Part shown: one piece after another, positions 6,690 through 13,093 of the stretch
Layout: each line of letters opens with the position of its first letter
Position numbering within the stretch: the stretch's first letter is position 1
DNA from: Campylobacteraceae bacterium
Lineage (GTDB): Bacteria > Campylobacterota > Campylobacteria > Campylobacterales > Sulfurospirillaceae
DNA: 13,429 nucleotides
NCBI GenBank assembly: GCA_019162915.1
Contig: JAFLKZ010000004.1
Coordinates: 1 to 13,429, forward strand
Direction of reading: 5' to 3'
The notes under the pieces: model-generated
What the model was told of the DNA's origin: nothing
The model's input: only the letters and a program-made list of their open reading frames with translations
Database searches by the model: none
Made by a program: the position numbers and the translations under genes

Positions 6690-7460
6690 TTATTTAAACT
6701 GACTGATTTTTGGTTCAAGAGGAGAAAGATAATTGAGGAGTTTCATTTCAAGATTTCTAGGGTTATCGCCATGTGAAATACCAAGAATACCTGCTAGAAT
6801 AATATGTTTTTCTTTGACAATATCTCTTGATTTTGCTTTAAGTTTATGTCCCCAAGGACCAAGAAAGATATAAGAACCCGCAATACCAAAAACGGTAGCT
6901 GTAAATGCACCACCAATACCCATTGCCATTTCGGCAGGATTATCAAGTTTTTGAAGCGCAAGGATAAGTCCCAAAACCGCACCAATAAGTCCCATAACGG
7001 GGCATGTTTCTCCGGCATGTATCCAGTAGTGTGCTGAACCGTGATAATACTCTTCTGTTTCTTCTATTAAAATTTCTAATGTTTCTTCTATCTCATGGCT
7101 TTCCACACCATCGACTGCCATGCTAAGACCTTTTTTGAAAAATTCATCAGTCATTGAGTTAGCATGAGATTCAAGGGCTAAGATGCCATCTTTTCTTGCG
7201 ATAATAGCAAAATCAATAATTTGTTTAATACGAACAGGAAGATCAACAGAGGATTTTTTAAAAATAACTTTAAACTCTTTAAAAGCGCCTTTGACATATT
7301 CTTGCGAAGTTGCAGTCATCGCAGCAGCCATTGCCGTTGGGATAACGATAATAAACGAAGTGATATGAAGAATATGAAGAGGATTTCCGCCTTCCATTAT
7401 ATCGCCGACTGAAATAGTTGTAATGGCGAGTATCATGCCTAAAATTACGGTTAAATCCAT
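6690..7460 (-). CDS. motA: Flagellar motor stator protein MotA
   Basis: A 256-residue, four-helix inner-membrane stator protein. Seen: first helix with the epsilonproteobacterial ISVGDIMEGGNPLHILH stretch (16-32), second helix IIVIPTAMAAAMTA, the large cytoplasmic loop with R89 and E97 in ARKDGILALE (candidate rotor-contact charges), and helices 3 and 4 starting at TCPVMGLIGAVLGL (P154) and at about 184-201 with P202 in FLGPWG. The start at 7460 is preferred because GGAG lies eight bases upstream and the product begins MDLTVILGM like other MotA proteins; the frame opens at an ATG at 7487, but that has no ribosome site and would add MKIFFGEKR. Transcribed from a FliA-type promoter, with motB directly behind. 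Confidence 0.96.
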   Translation of the reverse strand: MDLTVILGMILAITTISVGDIMEGGNPLHILHITSFIIVIPTAMAAAMTATSQEYVKGAFKEFKVIFKKSSVDLPVRIKQIIDFAIIARKDGILALESHANSMTDEFFKKGLSMAVDGVESHEIEETLEILIEETEEYYHGSAHYWIHAGETCPVMGLIGAVLGLILALQKLDNPAEMAMGIGGAFTATVFGIAGSYIFLGPWGHKLKAKSRDIVKEKHIILAGILGISHGDNPRNLEMKLLNYLSPLEPKISQFK

Positions 7461-7529
7461 ACGTTTTTCTCCAAAAAATATTTTCATAAAGTAGTTAGGC
7501 TAACACTCTTGCATGAGTATTAAGAAACA

Positions 7530-7556
7530 CAATCGGTTAAAATGCAAAAAACTTTA
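7530..7556 (-). promoter_or_regulatory. Sigma-28 (FliA) promoter of motAB
   Basis: On the minus strand TAAAGTTT (7556-7549) is followed by exactly 11 bases and then ACCGATTG (7537-7530). The FliA consensus is TAAAGTTT-N11-GCCGATAA: the -35 matches 8 of 8 and the -10 holds the CCGAT core. The predicted start near 7523 leaves a leader of about 60 bases before the motA ATG at 7460. Confidence 0.75.
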
Positions 7557-7601
7557 TGTTTATTCGTATGCAATCTTAGTATAAATGAGGTTTACATCCG
7601 T

Positions 7602-8333
7602 TTAATCATGAAATTCACTCATATAAGTTCTATATACTAAGGGAACAAGATTTTTTTGAAGTTTTATATTGGTGCGATTTGTAATAGCAACTGAGTGAAA
7701 AAAGTTTTTCCAAAGGCTTTTAAATTTTGCTTCGTCTTGTGAATAGAGTGGTTCATCAAAAGAAGCGACATCTCTTATCTCTTTCATATCTTCATGTTTG
7801 ACATACGCTAAATGACGCTTGATATCGTGAATAATAAAAGGATTATTGCCAAGACGTTTTGAAAAATGTTCACCCAAAAACATTAAGACATTAAATTTTG
7901 TTTCTATTTTGGCGTAAAATGTTTTGTCTTCTAGCTCTTCAAATCGTACAAAACCTAGCATTTTATGGGTCAGTCTCATGTGTTCTTTTTCTAATCCTTT
8001 GATGTAAAAAACACTAGGATAATTAATATTTTGTAAGTTTTCATTTTTTTTAAATCCTAAAATTATAAATTCCAAAAGACACATTTCAAATGTGATGGAG
8101 TCGCATAAAAAAACACGCACAATGGTATTGATGTCGTTTTTTGAAAATCTTTTTTTTAAAGAACTAAATACTTTATGTGCTTTGGATAAATCCGTTTCTA
8201 CATGTAAAACTTCATCAAATATAAATTTATGAGGATTTTTTTTAAGAATGGTGGTGACATTCATCTTTTGATGATAAACCTCGTAAATAAGACTTAAAAA
8301 ACCTTCGAAAGAACCATCATAAAAAAGATTCAT
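7602..8333 (-). CDS. DUF4130/TIGR03915-type putative DNA metabolism protein
   Basis: A 243-residue protein matching the DUF4130 family, the usual partner of the radical SAM protein encoded just upstream. Seen: the N-terminal YDGSFEGFLSLIYE (5-18), the central RLTHKMLGFVRFEEL (120-134), H156 and R160 in GEHFSKRL, HDIKR (169-173), and the C-terminal LWKNFFHSVAITNRTNIKLQ block (207-226) followed by P231 and a final MSEF, which are the family's conserved points. In many proteobacteria this domain is fused to a UdgX-type uracil-DNA glycosylase domain; here it is standalone. Its ATG overlaps the stop of the radical SAM gene by one base (TAATG), which implies translational coupling. Expected cytoplasmic role in DNA repair or modification; no reaction is established to my knowledge. 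Confidence 0.8.
   Translation of the reverse strand: MNLFYDGSFEGFLSLIYEVYHQKMNVTTILKKNPHKFIFDEVLHVETDLSKAHKVFSSLKKRFSKNDINTIVRVFLCDSITFEMCLLEFIILGFKKNENLQNINYPSVFYIKGLEKEHMRLTHKMLGFVRFEELEDKTFYAKIETKFNVLMFLGEHFSKRLGNNPFIIHDIKRHLAYVKHEDMKEIRDVASFDEPLYSQDEAKFKSLWKNFFHSVAITNRTNIKLQKNLVPLVYRTYMSEFHD
8197..8208. repeat. TACATGTA palindrome copy (11/12)
   Basis: TCTACATGTAAA inside the DUF4130 gene; on the coding strand it encodes Leu-His-Val-Glu. Confidence 0.6.
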
Positions 8334-9568
8334 TATAATTCACCTGTATAAATAGAAAAATCAAAAAGATTTGGCTGGATGATACTTTTATCGTTATGCA
8401 TCAGTGCGATTTTAAGTCTATCTTCATACAATGGAATTTGTTTTTGATAGTTTTTATCTGCAATAATAAAATATTTAGCTTTTTTGATGGAGATTTTTAG
8501 CTTGACTAAATCTTCAAAGTTAAGTGTTTTAAATTTTCGCGCTTGAAGAATTTTCATCGCACCTCTCATGCCGATACCTGGGATGCGCATTAGAATTTCT
8601 TGTGAAACTTTGTTGATATCAACAGGAAAAAGATGAAGATTACTCAGTGCCCAAAATGTTTTTGGGTCAAATTGAATGTCTAAATTTTGATTTTGCGGTG
8701 TTACTATTTCGTCATATTTAAAACCATAAAATCGTAGTAACCAATCTGCTTGATATAGTCTGTGCTCTCGTTTTAAAGGTGGCGTTGAGAGTTCTCGAAC
8801 GGGTAAATTTTTGTGATTATTAACCGCAATATAGGCAGAGTAGTAGACTCTTTTTAAAAGGGCTTTATCATATAAAGCGGAAGAGAGTTTCAAGATATCA
8901 AAATCGCTCTCACCCGTGGCTCCTATGATCATTTGCGTGCTCATGGAGATAGGTTTTGCATTTCGCTCCATAGTGATTTCTCTTGCATGTTTAAGGGGCT
9001 CTAAAAGCTTTGCTTTAGTTTTATCAGGAGCGAGTAAAGCTAGGCTTTTAGAGCTTGGTAATTCTATGTTAGAGCTGACACGGTTAGCGAGTAAACATGC
9101 CTCAGCAATGAGTTCTTTAGCAGATCCAGGGATGAGTTTGACATGGATATAGCCATTAAATTTATGTTCGTGTCTTAAAATGCGCAGTGTCTGCAAAAGT
9201 AAAAGCATCGTGTGGTCTTCATTTTTGATGATACCAGAACTTAAAAAAAGTCCTTCGATGTAGTTTCTTTTATAAAAATTGAGAGTAATGTCGGCGAGTT
9301 CACGAGGGGTAAAAGCGGTTCGTCTGATGTCGTTACTGACACGATTGATGCAATACGCACAATCATAAATACAAACATTTGAGAGTAAGACTTTGAGGAG
9401 TGAAACACATCTTCCATCACTCGTAAAAGTATGACAGATACCGCTATTATGTGTATTTCCAAGCTCACCTGTTTTATAGTTAGACTCGCTTCCACTTGAG
9501 GAGCAGGAGACATCATATTTGGCGCCATCGGCTAGAATGGAGATTTTATCATCAATGGTTAGTTTCAT
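8333..9568 (-). CDS. Radical SAM/helix-hairpin-helix putative DNA repair or modification protein (TIGR03916 type)
   Basis: A 411-residue predicted iron-sulfur enzyme using S-adenosylmethionine radical chemistry on an unknown, probably DNA, substrate. Seen: the N-terminal KISILADGAKYDVSCSSSGS stretch typical of the family, the cluster motif C66-x3-C70-x2-C73 (CIYDCAYC), SMSTQMIIGATGES at about 208-221, and a helix-hairpin-helix DNA-binding motif RIPGIGMRGAMKILQARK (about 328-345). Extra cysteines at C22, C45 and C54 might bind metal. Near the C-terminus QPNLF (398-402) resembles a sliding-clamp-binding peptide. The ATG at 9568 is chosen on family N-termini; a TTG at 9583 would add five residues, and neither has a good ribosome site. 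Its stop overlaps the next gene's start. Family assignment strong, function unproven. Confidence 0.85.
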   Translation of the reverse strand: MKLTIDDKISILADGAKYDVSCSSSGSESNYKTGELGNTHNSGICHTFTSDGRCVSLLKVLLSNVCIYDCAYCINRVSNDIRRTAFTPRELADITLNFYKRNYIEGLFLSSGIIKNEDHTMLLLLQTLRILRHEHKFNGYIHVKLIPGSAKELIAEACLLANRVSSNIELPSSKSLALLAPDKTKAKLLEPLKHAREITMERNAKPISMSTQMIIGATGESDFDILKLSSALYDKALLKRVYYSAYIAVNNHKNLPVRELSTPPLKREHRLYQADWLLRFYGFKYDEIVTPQNQNLDIQFDPKTFWALSNLHLFPVDINKVSQEILMRIPGIGMRGAMKILQARKFKTLNFEDLVKLKISIKKAKYFIIADKNYQKQIPLYEDRLKIALMHNDKSIIQPNLFDFSIYTGEL

Positions 9569-9587
9569 GTTGCAATCGTACAAAATC

Positions 9588-9599
9588 TTTACATGTAAA
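9588..9599. repeat. TTTACATGTAAA palindrome copy (perfect, intergenic)
   Basis: Exact 12-base palindrome between pdxH and the radical SAM gene, ending 20 bases upstream of the latter's ATG, where it could also act as an operator. Confidence 0.7.
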
Positions 9600-9624
9600 G
9601 GTTAAAATATTTCAAAGTGAAATA

Positions 9625-10263
9625 TTACGGTGCAATCCTTGCTATTTTCCATTGATTATCAGCGTCTATTTCATAAATAAATCGATCATGAAGTCTATCT
9701 TTTCCCCCTTGCCAAAATTCAAATCGTGTGGGAATAACGCGATAACCGCCCCAAAAGTCTGGTAACGGTACTTGTCCGTTTAAAAATTTGCTTTTTATCT
9801 CGTGAAATTTAGATTCTAAAATGCTACGCGAACTGACAACTTCGCTTTGATTAGAAGCCCAAGCGCCTAGTTGACTTCCCCTTGGTCTGCTTAAAAAGTA
9901 TTTGAGTGATTCTGCGGTGCTAATCTTTTCAACTTTTCCTTCAATTCTTAACTGTCTTTGAAGTGGGAGCCACGCAAAATGGAGTGCTACAAAAGGATTT
10001 TGTGCGATATCTTTAGCTTTTTGACTCTCATAATTTGAGAAAAAAACAAAGCCTTTTTCATCGTAAAGTTTCAGTAGCACTGTTCTAATGGAAGGTTTAA
10101 GCTCTCTACTCACCGTTGCTAAACTCATCGCATTGGGCTCGATAAGTTCTGCTTGAATCGCGTCATTAAACCAGAGTTCAAACTGCTTAAAGGGGTTTAC
10201 ATGTAAATCTTTTTCAAACAAAGGAAATTCAGAATACTCTTTGCGCATGGTTTCTAAGTTCAT
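9625..10263 (-). CDS. pdxH: Pyridoxamine/pyridoxine 5'-phosphate oxidase PdxH
   Basis: A 212-residue cytoplasmic FMN enzyme that oxidises pyridoxamine or pyridoxine 5'-phosphate to pyridoxal phosphate, using oxygen. Seen: FMN-binding RTVLLK (60-65), FFSNYESQKAKDI (74-86), the central FAWLPLQRQLRIEG (96-109), SRPRGSQLGAWAS (125-137) and the C-terminal WGGYRVIPTRFEFWQGGKDR block (171-190) followed by RLHDR-type residues and a closing RIAP. All family landmarks and the length are normal. Its ATG overlaps the stop of the upstream peroxidase gene in a four-base ATGA, so translation is probably coupled. Presence of an oxygen-using PLP enzyme suits a microaerophile and sets the host apart from Campylobacter and Helicobacter species that I believe lack it. 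Confidence 0.95.
   Translation of the reverse strand: MNLETMRKEYSEFPLFEKDLHVNPFKQFELWFNDAIQAELIEPNAMSLATVSRELKPSIRTVLLKLYDEKGFVFFSNYESQKAKDIAQNPFVALHFAWLPLQRQLRIEGKVEKISTAESLKYFLSRPRGSQLGAWASNQSEVVSSRSILESKFHEIKSKFLNGQVPLPDFWGGYRVIPTRFEFWQGGKDRLHDRFIYEIDADNQWKIARIAP
10196..10207. repeat. TTTACATGTAAA palindrome copy (perfect)
   Basis: Exact 12-base palindrome within pdxH, encoding Leu-His-Val-Asn at residues 20-23. Confidence 0.7.
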
Positions 10264-10796
10264 GGGAGCAACTTTACGATATCAGCTTCGATGTCTTGCG
10301 GGTTGGTTGAAGGTGCGTATCTATCGACTACTTGACCATTTTTATCAACTAGAAACTTGGTGAAATTCCATTTAATGGCCTCACTTCCTAAAAGTCCTGA
10401 TTTCTCTTTTTTGAGATAAGTGTAAAGAGGATGCGCTTTTTCACCATTGACATCAATTTTAGAAAACATGGGAAATTCAACGCCGTAAGTTAAGCTACAA
10501 AAACTTTTAATTTCTTCTTCGTTTCCCGGTTCTTGTTGCGAAAATTGATTGCACGGGAATCCTAGTACAACGAGCCCAGAATCTTTATACTTTTTATATA
10601 AGGTTTCTAACCCTTCATATTGGTAGGTAAATCCACATTTGCTAGCGACATTGACGATGAGTAAAACTTTACCTTTATACGCTTCAAGGGTTGTTTTCTT
10701 ACCATCAATAGTGGTTACTTCAAAATCATAAATAGACATACTTTCTCCTCCAAATAGAGTTATAATGAAAATAAATAGGATAAATATCTTTCGCAT
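10260..10796 (-). CDS. Glutathione peroxidase family thiol peroxidase
   Basis: A 178-residue peroxidase with the GPx thioredoxin-like fold that reduces hydrogen peroxide or organic hydroperoxides. Seen: catalytic C54 in NVASKCGFT, Q84 in GFPCNQF, W143-N144 in IKWNFTKF, completing the GPx tetrad, and C100 in SFCSLTYG, 46 residues after C54, the spacing of the resolving cysteine in thioredoxin-dependent two-Cys GPx proteins such as yeast Gpx3. So thioredoxin is the likelier reductant than glutathione. Residues 1-19 (basic start then IFILFIFIITLF) look like a signal peptide or membrane anchor. Met20 (10739) has its own strong GGAGGAG site five bases upstream, while Met1 has AAAGGA, so two forms are possible. 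The stop overlaps the pdxH start. Divergent from the nitroreductase gene. Confidence 0.93.
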   Translation of the reverse strand: MRKIFILFIFIITLFGGESMSIYDFEVTTIDGKKTTLEAYKGKVLLIVNVASKCGFTYQYEGLETLYKKYKDSGLVVLGFPCNQFSQQEPGNEEEIKSFCSLTYGVEFPMFSKIDVNGEKAHPLYTYLKKEKSGLLGSEAIKWNFTKFLVDKNGQVVDRYAPSTNPQDIEADIVKLLP

Positions 10797-10814
10797 CTTG
10801 AATCCTTTTATAAA

Positions 10815-10848
10815 ATTGTAGCACGATTAAGATTGGTTCGTAGTGCTA
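10815..10848 (-). promoter_or_regulatory. Candidate promoter and operator of the peroxidase gene
   Basis: On the minus strand TACAAT (10820-10815) is a possible -10 about 20 bases before the start codon. TAGCAC (10848-10843) and GTGCTA (10824-10819) form an inverted repeat that flanks the presumed -35/-10 spacer, as a repressor or redox-sensor site might. No good -35 is visible. Confidence 0.35.
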
Positions 10849-10868
10849 ATAAGTCACTTAAAAATATT

Positions 10869-10880
10869 GTTACATGTAAA
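10869..10880. repeat. TACATGTA palindrome copy (11/12, intergenic)
   Basis: GTTACATGTAAA in the divergent region between the peroxidase and nitroreductase genes, upstream of the nitroreductase promoter. Confidence 0.6.
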
Positions 10881-10893
10881 GATTAAAATAAAA

Positions 10894-10915
10894 AGGATAA
10901 TTTTTGTCCTATAAT
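10894..10915 (+). promoter_or_regulatory. Nitroreductase promoter with overlapping imperfect palindrome
   Basis: TATAAT at 10910-10915 is a consensus -10, 28 bases before the start codon. AGGAtAA-N3-TTgTCCT (10894-10910) is an interrupted palindrome that fills the spacer and shares its last T with the -10, the position of many repressor operators. There is no clear -35. Confidence 0.5.
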
Positions 10916-10942
10916 GTACGAAAGAAAATAAAAGGATAAAAA

Positions 10943-11566
10943 ATGAATACCAAACAAGCTTTTTTAGAGGCTATGAACTATCGCCATGCGTGCAAACTTT
11001 TTAATGATAAAAAAATTCCAACTGAAGATTTAAACTATATTTTAGAAGCAGGGCGTTTAAGTCCGAGTTCATTTGGCATCGAGCAGTGGAAATTTGTGGT
11101 AGTTCAAAATCAAGCCATGAAAGAGGAGATAGAAAAAGTTGCATGGAATCAAAAACAGATCTCTACATGTAGTGATTTAGTCATTATCTTAGCGCGCAAA
11201 GATGTACGAAGTAGTGACGCTTATACCCAAAGTCAATTGCAACGATGGGGACTTCCACAAGAGGGATTAAATGGGTTATTAGGCGTGTACAAAGGTTGGG
11301 TTGATGGAAGAGATGACCATACTATCGAGTTGTGGAGTGAAAAACAGTGCTATATTGCCGCTGGAAATATGATGAGTGCTGCTGCTTTTATCGGCATCGA
11401 TTCTTGTCCGATTGAAGGATTTTTATCTGATAAAGTAGATGCAATATTGGGTATTGATACGGCTATTTTTCATAGTGCACTGGTGTTACCGTTTGGATAT
11501 AGAGTCAATGAAGCAAAAAGCAAACATAGACTCTCTTTTGATACCGTCGTTGAGTTTAAAAAATAA
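10943..11566 (+). CDS. NAD(P)H-dependent nitroreductase family flavoprotein
   Basis: A 207-residue FMN oxidoreductase of the nitroreductase superfamily, reducing nitro compounds, quinones or related acceptors with NAD(P)H. Seen: the FMN-binding start RHACKLF (14-20), RLSPSSFGIEQWKF (38-51), the dimer-interface stretch EKQCYIAAGNMMSAAAFIGI (133-152) followed by DSCPIEGF, and LPFGYR (182-187) near the end. The order of motifs resembles H. pylori RdxA and NfsB-type enzymes; it cannot be called rdxA from this alone. AAGGA at 10932-10936 fixes the ATG. It is divergent from the peroxidase, and its 3' end overlaps the end of the convergent UbiB-like gene by 11 bases, so the two transcripts must share or lack a terminator. 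Confidence 0.9.
   Translation: MNTKQAFLEAMNYRHACKLFNDKKIPTEDLNYILEAGRLSPSSFGIEQWKFVVVQNQAMKEEIEKVAWNQKQISTCSDLVIILARKDVRSSDAYTQSQLQRWGLPQEGLNGLLGVYKGWVDGRDDHTIELWSEKQCYIAAGNMMSAAAFIGIDSCPIEGFLSDKVDAILGIDTAIFHSALVLPFGYRVNEAKSKHRLSFDTVVEFKK
11163..11172. repeat. TACATGTA palindrome copy (CTACATGTAG)
   Basis: Ten-base perfect palindrome inside the nitroreductase gene; here it is read in a different frame (Ser-Thr-Cys-Ser). Confidence 0.5.
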
Positions 11567-13028
11567 GTTTAGCAACGCCTAAGGTAAATAATACAAGCGC
11601 AAAGTCTTTGAGATTGGGGTCATACAGTAGTACAAAAACACCCCCAATCATCAAGGCAAAAGAGAAAAGCAAGGGCTTAACATAGCCTTTGAGCTCTTTG
11701 GTAATCCACTCTAATTGATTTAAAGAGAGTTCGACTTTGAGCTCTCCCTCACTAATTTGTTTAATGGATGATTTTAAATCTCGAATGGTTAAGGGAATAC
11801 TTTTAAACTCCTTGATAATCATCTCTAAGATATCTTCTTTAGCACCCAAAGCTTTAGGAATATTTTCCTGCAAAATAGGCAAAATATCTTTAATGCCATT
11901 AAAATTTTCGATATAAGTCGTTCCTAAACCCTCGATGATAGCACTTACTCTTAAGATATAGATAGCTTCTTGTGGCAGTTTGAACGGTAAATCTTTGGTG
12001 GAATTGAGCACATTGAAGGCGAGTTTTTGCATATTTTCACTACTTAACTGCTCATTGCCAAAGATATCAAACATCCGCTCACATAAAAGTGCAAGTTCCG
12101 CTTTAGGCGCTTCATACGCAATCGTTCCAAGGCGTTTATTGGCACTGATATAGAGTTCATAGTCTTTTTCATTGGCAGCTTTTATAAGTTCTATAATGGC
12201 AATTCTTGTATCGTTAGGTATCGTTTTAACCATACCAAAATCGAGTAAGATAAGTTCACCTTGTGTGTTGATTAGCAAATTTCCAGGATGTGGGTCAGCG
12301 TGAAAATAGCCTTTTATCAACATTTGTTCTGTGTAAAAAAGGATAAGTTTTCCAATCACTTCTTTAAAATCAATATTTTCTTTGAGTAGTCTCTCTTTGT
12401 CATCAAACCTAAATCCCTCTTCATAGCTCATCACTATCGCATCATCACTGCAAAATTCAACGTAAGGGATAGGAAATCTGATACCACTGTTGTGATAAAT
12501 ATGGGAAAATTTTTGAAGATTTTCTAGCTCTTGCGTCATGCTGACTTCTTGTAAAATCATACGAGAAAACTCGATAATGACTGCTTCAATGGAGTTTTTA
12601 GTATAGTGAGAAAAAAGCGGACGGAAGAGAGAGTTAAATAAAGAGATAATCGCAATATCCGCTTTGACCTGTTTTTCAATGCCTAAACGTCTAAGCTTGA
12701 CCGCCACTTTGACATGGTTTGGCAGATACGCAATATGTACTTGACCGATGGATGCAGACGCTATGGGTTCAGGCTCAAAGTTTTCAAAGGGTATGACTTG
12801 AAAAGCGTTGGCAAAGACGATGTCTAATTCATTTTGTGCCATGGGTGGAAGTTGGTCATGTAGTGATTTGAGTTTATCTAAATACTCTGGCGTAAAAAAA
12901 TCAGCCCTTGTGGCTAAGACTTGAGCTAGCTTGATAAAACTAGCCCCAAGTTTGATAATGGCATCATTGAGGGCTTGAGGCTTTAGTGGTTTTAAAAATA
13001 GAATACGTTCTTTCTTTTTCAAAATCAA
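11556..13028 (-). CDS. AarF/ABC1/UbiB-family atypical kinase
   Basis: At least 490 residues of the UbiB family, protein-kinase-like ATPases linked to isoprenoid quinone or lipid handling. Seen: the N-terminal signature FIKLAQ (K33 and Q36, with Ala in place of the Gly of the usual KxGQ), the alanine-rich nucleotide loop PIASASIGQVH (88-98), K111 in VAVKLRR, HADPHPGN (243-250) and LLDFG (261-265), then two C-terminal hydrophobic segments (about 454-490) that would anchor it in the inner membrane. The start given is TTG at 13028, which lacks a ribosome site; the frame stays open and protein-like further upstream, so the true N-terminus is probably longer. Campylobacterota make menaquinone, so a direct ubiquinone role is doubtful and I give no symbol. 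The phasin-like gene precedes it by 65 bases. Confidence 0.88.
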   Translation of the reverse strand: MILKKKERILFLKPLKPQALNDAIIKLGASFIKLAQVLATRADFFTPEYLDKLKSLHDQLPPMAQNELDIVFANAFQVIPFENFEPEPIASASIGQVHIAYLPNHVKVAVKLRRLGIEKQVKADIAIISLFNSLFRPLFSHYTKNSIEAVIIEFSRMILQEVSMTQELENLQKFSHIYHNSGIRFPIPYVEFCSDDAIVMSYEEGFRFDDKERLLKENIDFKEVIGKLILFYTEQMLIKGYFHADPHPGNLLINTQGELILLDFGMVKTIPNDTRIAIIELIKAANEKDYELYISANKRLGTIAYEAPKAELALLCERMFDIFGNEQLSSENMQKLAFNVLNSTKDLPFKLPQEAIYILRVSAIIEGLGTTYIENFNGIKDILPILQENIPKALGAKEDILEMIIKEFKSIPLTIRDLKSSIKQISEGELKVELSLNQLEWITKELKGYVKPLLFSFALMIGGVFVLLYDPNLKDFALVLFTLGVAKLIF

Positions 13029-13093
13029 ATAAAGTGAAAGTAAAAAATAAAAAACAAGATAAACTCTCGAGGGTGTAAAATACCTAAGAGATG

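Noticed and set aside
4134..7412. Plus-strand frames opposite the ABC-F, motB and motA genes
   Set aside because: Ser/Leu-rich antisense shadows of well-supported genes with no start signals.
592..9320. Repeated AAGCGGT/ACCGCTT resembling a Pasteurellaceae uptake core
   Set aside because: I find about six copies, a mild excess at best, two of them forced by the hairpin at 3573-3603. The flanks do not match the longer uptake consensus.
9569..9583. TTG start for the radical SAM gene at 9583
   Set aside because: It adds only five residues, has no ribosome site, and the family N-terminus fits the ATG at 9568.
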